Positions 4,726 to 7,239 of a stretch of 7,239 nt of DNA are shown piece after piece (the first letter of the stretch is position 1; each line of letters opens with the position of its first letter). The stretch spans positions 1-7,239 of the forward strand of contig DJTQ01000230.1 in assembly GCA_002439285.1 (NCBI GenBank), written 5' to 3'. Source of the DNA: Paenibacillaceae bacterium UBA6304. GTDB taxonomy: Bacteria; Bacillota; Bacilli; Paenibacillales; Paenibacillaceae. The translations under genes were made by a program, and so were the position numbers. A model generated the notes under the pieces. That model saw only the letters and a program-made list of their open reading frames with translations. It was not told the DNA's origin and did no database searches.

Positions 4726-5049
4726 ATGAGCGACCACAATCACGATCACGGAGAAGCTTGCGGCTGCGGACATGACCATGATCATGACCACGAGCATGAA
4801 GAGTTCGTATTAACGCTGACGGATGAAGAAGGCAAAGAAGTAGAGATGGTTCTTGTCGAAACATTCGATGTAGGCGAAAAATTATATGCGCTTCTGTTAG
4901 AGCGTAACAATCCTGAAGCGGACGGCATCATTCTTCGTATGGAAGAAGAGAACGAGGAAATGGTGCTTTACAATATTGAAGACGAGGACGAATGGCGTCA
5001 AGTGGAGGAAGCTTACAACGAGCTCGTCTCCCAACAGGAAGAAGTTTAA
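4726..5049 (+). CDS. DUF1292 family protein with His/Cys-rich N-terminal tail
   Basis: A 107-residue acidic cytosolic protein. Residues 26-107 fit the DUF1292 (YrzB-like) family: EFVLTLTDEEGKEVEMVLVETFDVGEKLYALLL, then an EENEEMVLYNIEDEDEWRQVEEAYNEL ending of the usual kind. The function of that family is unknown. The first 25 residues carry eight histidines at alternating positions (4, 6, 8, 16, 18, 20, 22, 24) plus C12 and C14, a pattern suited to binding zinc, nickel or cobalt, as in metallochaperone tails. B. subtilis yrzB lies beside alaS and yrrK (the Holliday-junction resolvase-like gene), whereas here the gene stands alone with its own promoter and terminator. The start follows AAGTGAGG (4711-4718) with a 7-base gap. 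Confidence 0.83.
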   Translation: MSDHNHDHGEACGCGHDHDHDHEHEEFVLTLTDEEGKEVEMVLVETFDVGEKLYALLLERNNPEADGIILRMEEENEEMVLYNIEDEDEWRQVEEAYNELVSQQEEV

Positions 5050-5064
5050 TCATTCGTTCCATAC

Positions 5065-5107
5065 AAAAAGGGTGGTCCTAAGCATTCAGCTTGGGATCAC
5101 CCTTTTT
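5065..5107. terminator. Bidirectional rho-independent terminator between the DUF1292 gene and speA
   Basis: An 18-bp stem pairs 5065-5082 with 5090-5107 (two G-T pairs, no bulge) around a 7-base loop (CATTCAG). The base of the stem is AAAAAGGGTG with CACCCTTTTT, so either direction yields a G/C-rich stem followed by a run of U. It lies 16 bases after the DUF1292 stop and 16 bases beyond the speA stop, and would end both convergent transcripts. Confidence 0.92.
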
Positions 5108-5122
5108 TGGTTTGTTATTGTG

Positions 5123-6598
5123 CTAGAAAATCGGATCGGCTTCCACGATAACTTTAACCTGGTTGATGTAACGATCCTCCGGACCTTTAACCGGGAGGCC
5201 AACTTCTACGTGGTCGACGATGTAATCGATGTTGCTCTGAGAGATGACTTCGCCCGGCAACAAAATCGGAATGCCCGGCGGGTAAACATAGATGAACTCG
5301 GCGATGATCCGGCCTGCCGACTCCTTGAACGGAATCACTTCCGTATCCGCATAAAAGGCGTCTCTCGGGATCAACGACAATTGCGGAATTTCCGGAATTT
5401 TCACGATCAACTCATTGGCATTGTTTTCTTTGTAGTAAGTTTCGGCCAAATGCCGTAGCGCCGACAGCAGGGTACCAACCGATTCCTTTGTATCCCCTGG
5501 GGTAATGATACAAAGAATGTTGTACATGTCGCTGAGCTCGACTTCGACATTGTAGTGCTCACGCAACCAGTTCTCCGTTTCGTAGCCGGTAATGCCGAGA
5601 TGGCGGACATGGATCGTCACTTTGGTCGGATCCAGATCGTAAGTGGCTTCACCGCCCAGAATCTCCCGGCCAAAGCTGTAAAGGCCCGGAATATTATTGA
5701 TCTCGCCGCGCAGGTAATGAGCCAGATCCAGTGCCTGTTGCACCATTTCCCGGCCGTTCAAGGCCAGATTTCGGCGGGCGGTGTCTAGCGAAGCGAGCAG
5801 TAAATAGGACGTTGAAGTCGTCGTCAACATGCTGATGATCGTTTGTACCCGCTGCGGGTTAACGAAGCCGTTCTTGACGTTTAGATTCAACACGGAACTC
5901 TGCGTCATCGAGCCCCCCAGTTTGTGCACGCTCGTTGCCGCCATGTCAGCGCCGGCCTGCATGGCCGACATCGGGAGTTCCTCGTGAAACTGGATATGCA
6001 CGCCGTGGGCTTCGTCCACAAGCACAGGCACGTTGAAGCTATGCGCCAAATCTACAATTTCCTTGAGATGGGCGCATACGCCGAAATAGGTCGGGTTAAT
6101 GACGAGTACGGCTTTAGCATCCGGATGGCGCTGAAGAGCGCGGCGAACCGACGAAGTCGTGATGCCGTGATCGATCCCCAGATTCTCATCCTGTGCAGGA
6201 GAGACGAATACCGGTTTGGCACCGGCAAAAATAATCGCCGACATCACCGATTTATGAATATTTCTCGGGACGATAATTTTATCACCGGGAGAACAAATGG
6301 ATAGTACCATGGTCATAATGGCTCCGCTGGTCCCTTGCACGGAAAAATAAGTATAGTCCGAGCCGAACGCATCCGCAGCCAGTTTCTGCGCTTCTTCGAT
6401 CACGCCGGTTGGCTGATGGAGATCGTCCAGCGGCGCGATATTGATGAGGTCGATAGATAAGGCGTTATCGCCAATAAATTCGCGGAATTCTTTATCGGTT
6501 CCGAGCCCCTTTTTGTGCCCGGGAATGTGAAATTGAACGGGATTGCCGGCCGCATGCTTTTTAAGAGCGGTAAATAGCGGCGTTTGTTGATGATCCAT
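5123..6598 (-). CDS. speA: Arginine decarboxylase, PLP-dependent, aspartate-aminotransferase fold (SpeA)
   Basis: A 491-residue enzyme matching B. subtilis SpeA (about 490 residues) over its whole length. It converts arginine to agmatine and CO2 in the cytosol, the first step of polyamine (putrescine, spermidine) synthesis in these bacteria. It starts TPLFTALKKH...FHIPGHKKG (6-31), followed by SVQGTSGAIMT (86-96), VLVDEAHGVH (192-201, D195 facing the pyridine nitrogen and H198), and SVHKLGG (223-229), with K226 the pyridoxal-phosphate lysine. The C-terminal domain has PRDAFYA...EVIP...YPPGIP...LPGE as in the Orn/Lys/Arg decarboxylase family. The other Bacillus paralogue, YaaO, differs at several of these places (PGHHNG, SAHKTLP), which supports SpeA. 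No neighbouring polyamine gene is in the window, and substrate choice (arginine rather than lysine or ornithine) rests on the family match. The ribosome site (AGGCAGGG, about 10 bases upstream) is modest. Confidence 0.93.
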   Translation of the reverse strand: MDHQQTPLFTALKKHAAGNPVQFHIPGHKKGLGTDKEFREFIGDNALSIDLINIAPLDDLHQPTGVIEEAQKLAADAFGSDYTYFSVQGTSGAIMTMVLSICSPGDKIIVPRNIHKSVMSAIIFAGAKPVFVSPAQDENLGIDHGITTSSVRRALQRHPDAKAVLVINPTYFGVCAHLKEIVDLAHSFNVPVLVDEAHGVHIQFHEELPMSAMQAGADMAATSVHKLGGSMTQSSVLNLNVKNGFVNPQRVQTIISMLTTTSTSYLLLASLDTARRNLALNGREMVQQALDLAHYLRGEINNIPGLYSFGREILGGEATYDLDPTKVTIHVRHLGITGYETENWLREHYNVEVELSDMYNILCIITPGDTKESVGTLLSALRHLAETYYKENNANELIVKIPEIPQLSLIPRDAFYADTEVIPFKESAGRIIAEFIYVYPPGIPILLPGEVISQSNIDYIVDHVEVGLPVKGPEDRYINQVKVIVEADPIF

Positions 6599-6638
6599 AG
6601 GGCCGTCCCTGCCTTTCGATTAAATTTTAACAAGGTTG

Positions 6639-6666
6639 AGTATAGCAAAATGGGCCCGGAATGCAA
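6639..6666 (-). promoter_or_regulatory. Extended -10 sigma-A promoter for speA
   Basis: On the minus strand: -35 TTGCAT (6661-6666), a 16-base spacer, and -10 TATACT (6639-6644) preceded by TGC, an extended -10. The expected start is about 6632, leaving a leader of some 34 bases before the ATG at 6598, too short for a riboswitch. Confidence 0.7.
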
Positions 6667-6704
6667 GCGGAGATTGGGGAGAACTGCCCGAAAGGAAGCG
6701 GGAG

Positions 6705-6733
6705 GTTAAGTTACAGTCTTAACTGGAAAGACT
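6705..6733 (+). repeat. Two overlapping, mutually exclusive inverted repeats before the MFS gene
   Basis: GTTAAG (6705-6710) pairs with CTTAAC (6718-6723), and AGTCTT (6715-6720) pairs with AAGACT (6728-6733). Each has 6 perfect base pairs and a 7-base loop, and they share 6715-6723, so only one can form at a time. Neither has a T tract. They lie in the 184-base divergent spacer between speA and the MFS gene. I see no good plus-strand promoter there, so they may be operator half-sites rather than RNA structure. Confidence 0.4.
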
Positions 6734-6782
6734 AGGAGAAAGCACCGCTACGGGATTAATAGGGGAAAGGAGAGGAATATCG

Positions 6783-7239
6783 ATGGAATTGGCATCAAAA
6801 TTTGTAAACAAAAAATTGCTCACCCCCACCTTTATTTGCCTTTGGATTATAATGTTTTTGGTGGAATTTGTAAAAGGTTCGCTGATTGTCTCCATACTGC
6901 CCGTTTATATGGGGGATGTGCTGCAACTAAGCGCATTTGCAATCGGCCTGTCGTTCTCTTGCCAATACATAGGGGACAACCTGTTCCGCAGCCCGGCAGG
7001 CTGGTTGATCGAGCGAATCGGATTCCGGTTGACAATGACGATCGGGCTTTGTATCACCTTTGGGGCAGTATTTATTATTACGGTTATGAAAACAATGGGA
7101 TTTATCGTTCTGGGCTGCGCACTGCTAGGCATCGATACGGCGCCGCACTGGCCTTGCGTTCTGATGGGGATTACGGCAATTACGGAAGAAAACAAAAACT
7201 TCGGCACCGCGATGGGGGTTATCCAAATATCGAGTCTGG
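6783..7239 (+). CDS. MFS transporter, N-terminal 152 residues (cut by the window end)
   Basis: A membrane transporter of the major facilitator superfamily. The visible part predicts about four helices: residues 14-41 (TPTFICLWIIMFLVEFVKGS and onward), 48-64, 83-102 and 106-131. The loop G73-WLIERIGFR (73-82) matches motif A (G-x-L-a-D-R-x-G-R/K) between helices 2 and 3, with glutamate in place of the usual aspartate. APHWPCVLMGITAITEENKNFGTAMGVIQ (120-148) suits helix 4 and the start of helix 5. An ordinary 12-helix MFS protein would need about 250 more residues beyond the edge. The start follows AAAGGAG (6766-6772), about 10 bases upstream. The substrate cannot be judged. It is divergent from speA, but that alone does not make it a polyamine exporter. 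Confidence 0.82.
   Translation, partial: MELASKFVNKKLLTPTFICLWIIMFLVEFVKGSLIVSILPVYMGDVLQLSAFAIGLSFSCQYIGDNLFRSPAGWLIERIGFRLTMTIGLCITFGAVFIITVMKTMGFIVLGCALLGIDTAPHWPCVLMGITAITEENKNFGTAMGVIQISSL

Noticed and set aside
4976..5458. Plus-strand open frame of 160 residues running from the DUF1292 gene into speA
   Set aside because: It crosses the strong bidirectional terminator and lies mostly antisense to speA, whose protein match is full length.
5924..6304. Plus-strand open frames antisense to speA (also 5555-5788)
   Set aside because: They have no ribosome sites, their composition reflects the opposite strand, and speA explains the region.
6905..7207. Minus-strand open frames antisense to the MFS transporter (also 6847-7035)
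   Set aside because: The plus strand encodes coherent membrane helices with MFS motif A and has a ribosome site; the minus frames have neither.

Overview
The window reads as a chromosomal stretch of a Gram-positive Bacillales bacterium, most likely Paenibacillus or a close relative. The reasons are strong AGGAGG-type ribosome binding sites, sigma-A promoters of the TTGACA/TATAAT kind, a SpeA-type arginine decarboxylase very like that of Bacillus subtilis, a YjcF-like acetyltransferase, small DUF1292 and DUF3892 proteins, and a secreted protein with a copper-amine-oxidase-N (stalk) segment, a domain abundant in Paenibacillus. No insertion sequence, CRISPR array, tRNA, rRNA or phage gene is visible.

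Layout. (1) 3-1605 (+): the end of an unidentified gene, a 47-residue membrane peptide at 174-317, and a membrane GT2 glycosyltransferase (start at 310) that overlaps the peptide gene by 8 bases. This looks like the tail of an exopolysaccharide operon. (2) 1606-2168: a leader of about 200 bases, a small lipoprotein using a TTG start at 1804, and, convergent to it, a 36-residue single-span membrane protein on the minus strand. (3) 2169-3147: two interleaved divergent promoters serve that small protein (minus) and a GNAT acetyltransferase (plus). A DUF3892 gene follows and ends in a strong terminator. (4) 3146-4617: a metallo-beta-lactamase-fold hydrolase (minus), divergent from a secreted stalk-domain protein (plus). 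(5) 4642-5107: a well-formed promoter, a DUF1292 gene with a His/Cys-rich N-terminus, and an 18-bp bidirectional terminator. (6) 5123-6598 (minus): speA, with its own extended -10 promoter. (7) 6783-7239 (plus): the first 152 residues of an MFS transporter, cut by the window edge, behind a leader with two mutually exclusive small hairpins.

The genes do not form one pathway. Apart from the glycosyltransferase operon, most are single-gene transcription units bounded by promoters and terminators, and the direction changes often. The best-supported biochemical roles are polysaccharide synthesis (glycosyltransferase) and polyamine synthesis (SpeA). No clear new multi-gene defence or mobile system is visible. 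The less ordinary material is small genes that are easily missed (47, 36 and 83 residues), the interlocked divergent promoters near 2207-2237, and the metal-binding-like tail of the DUF1292 protein.
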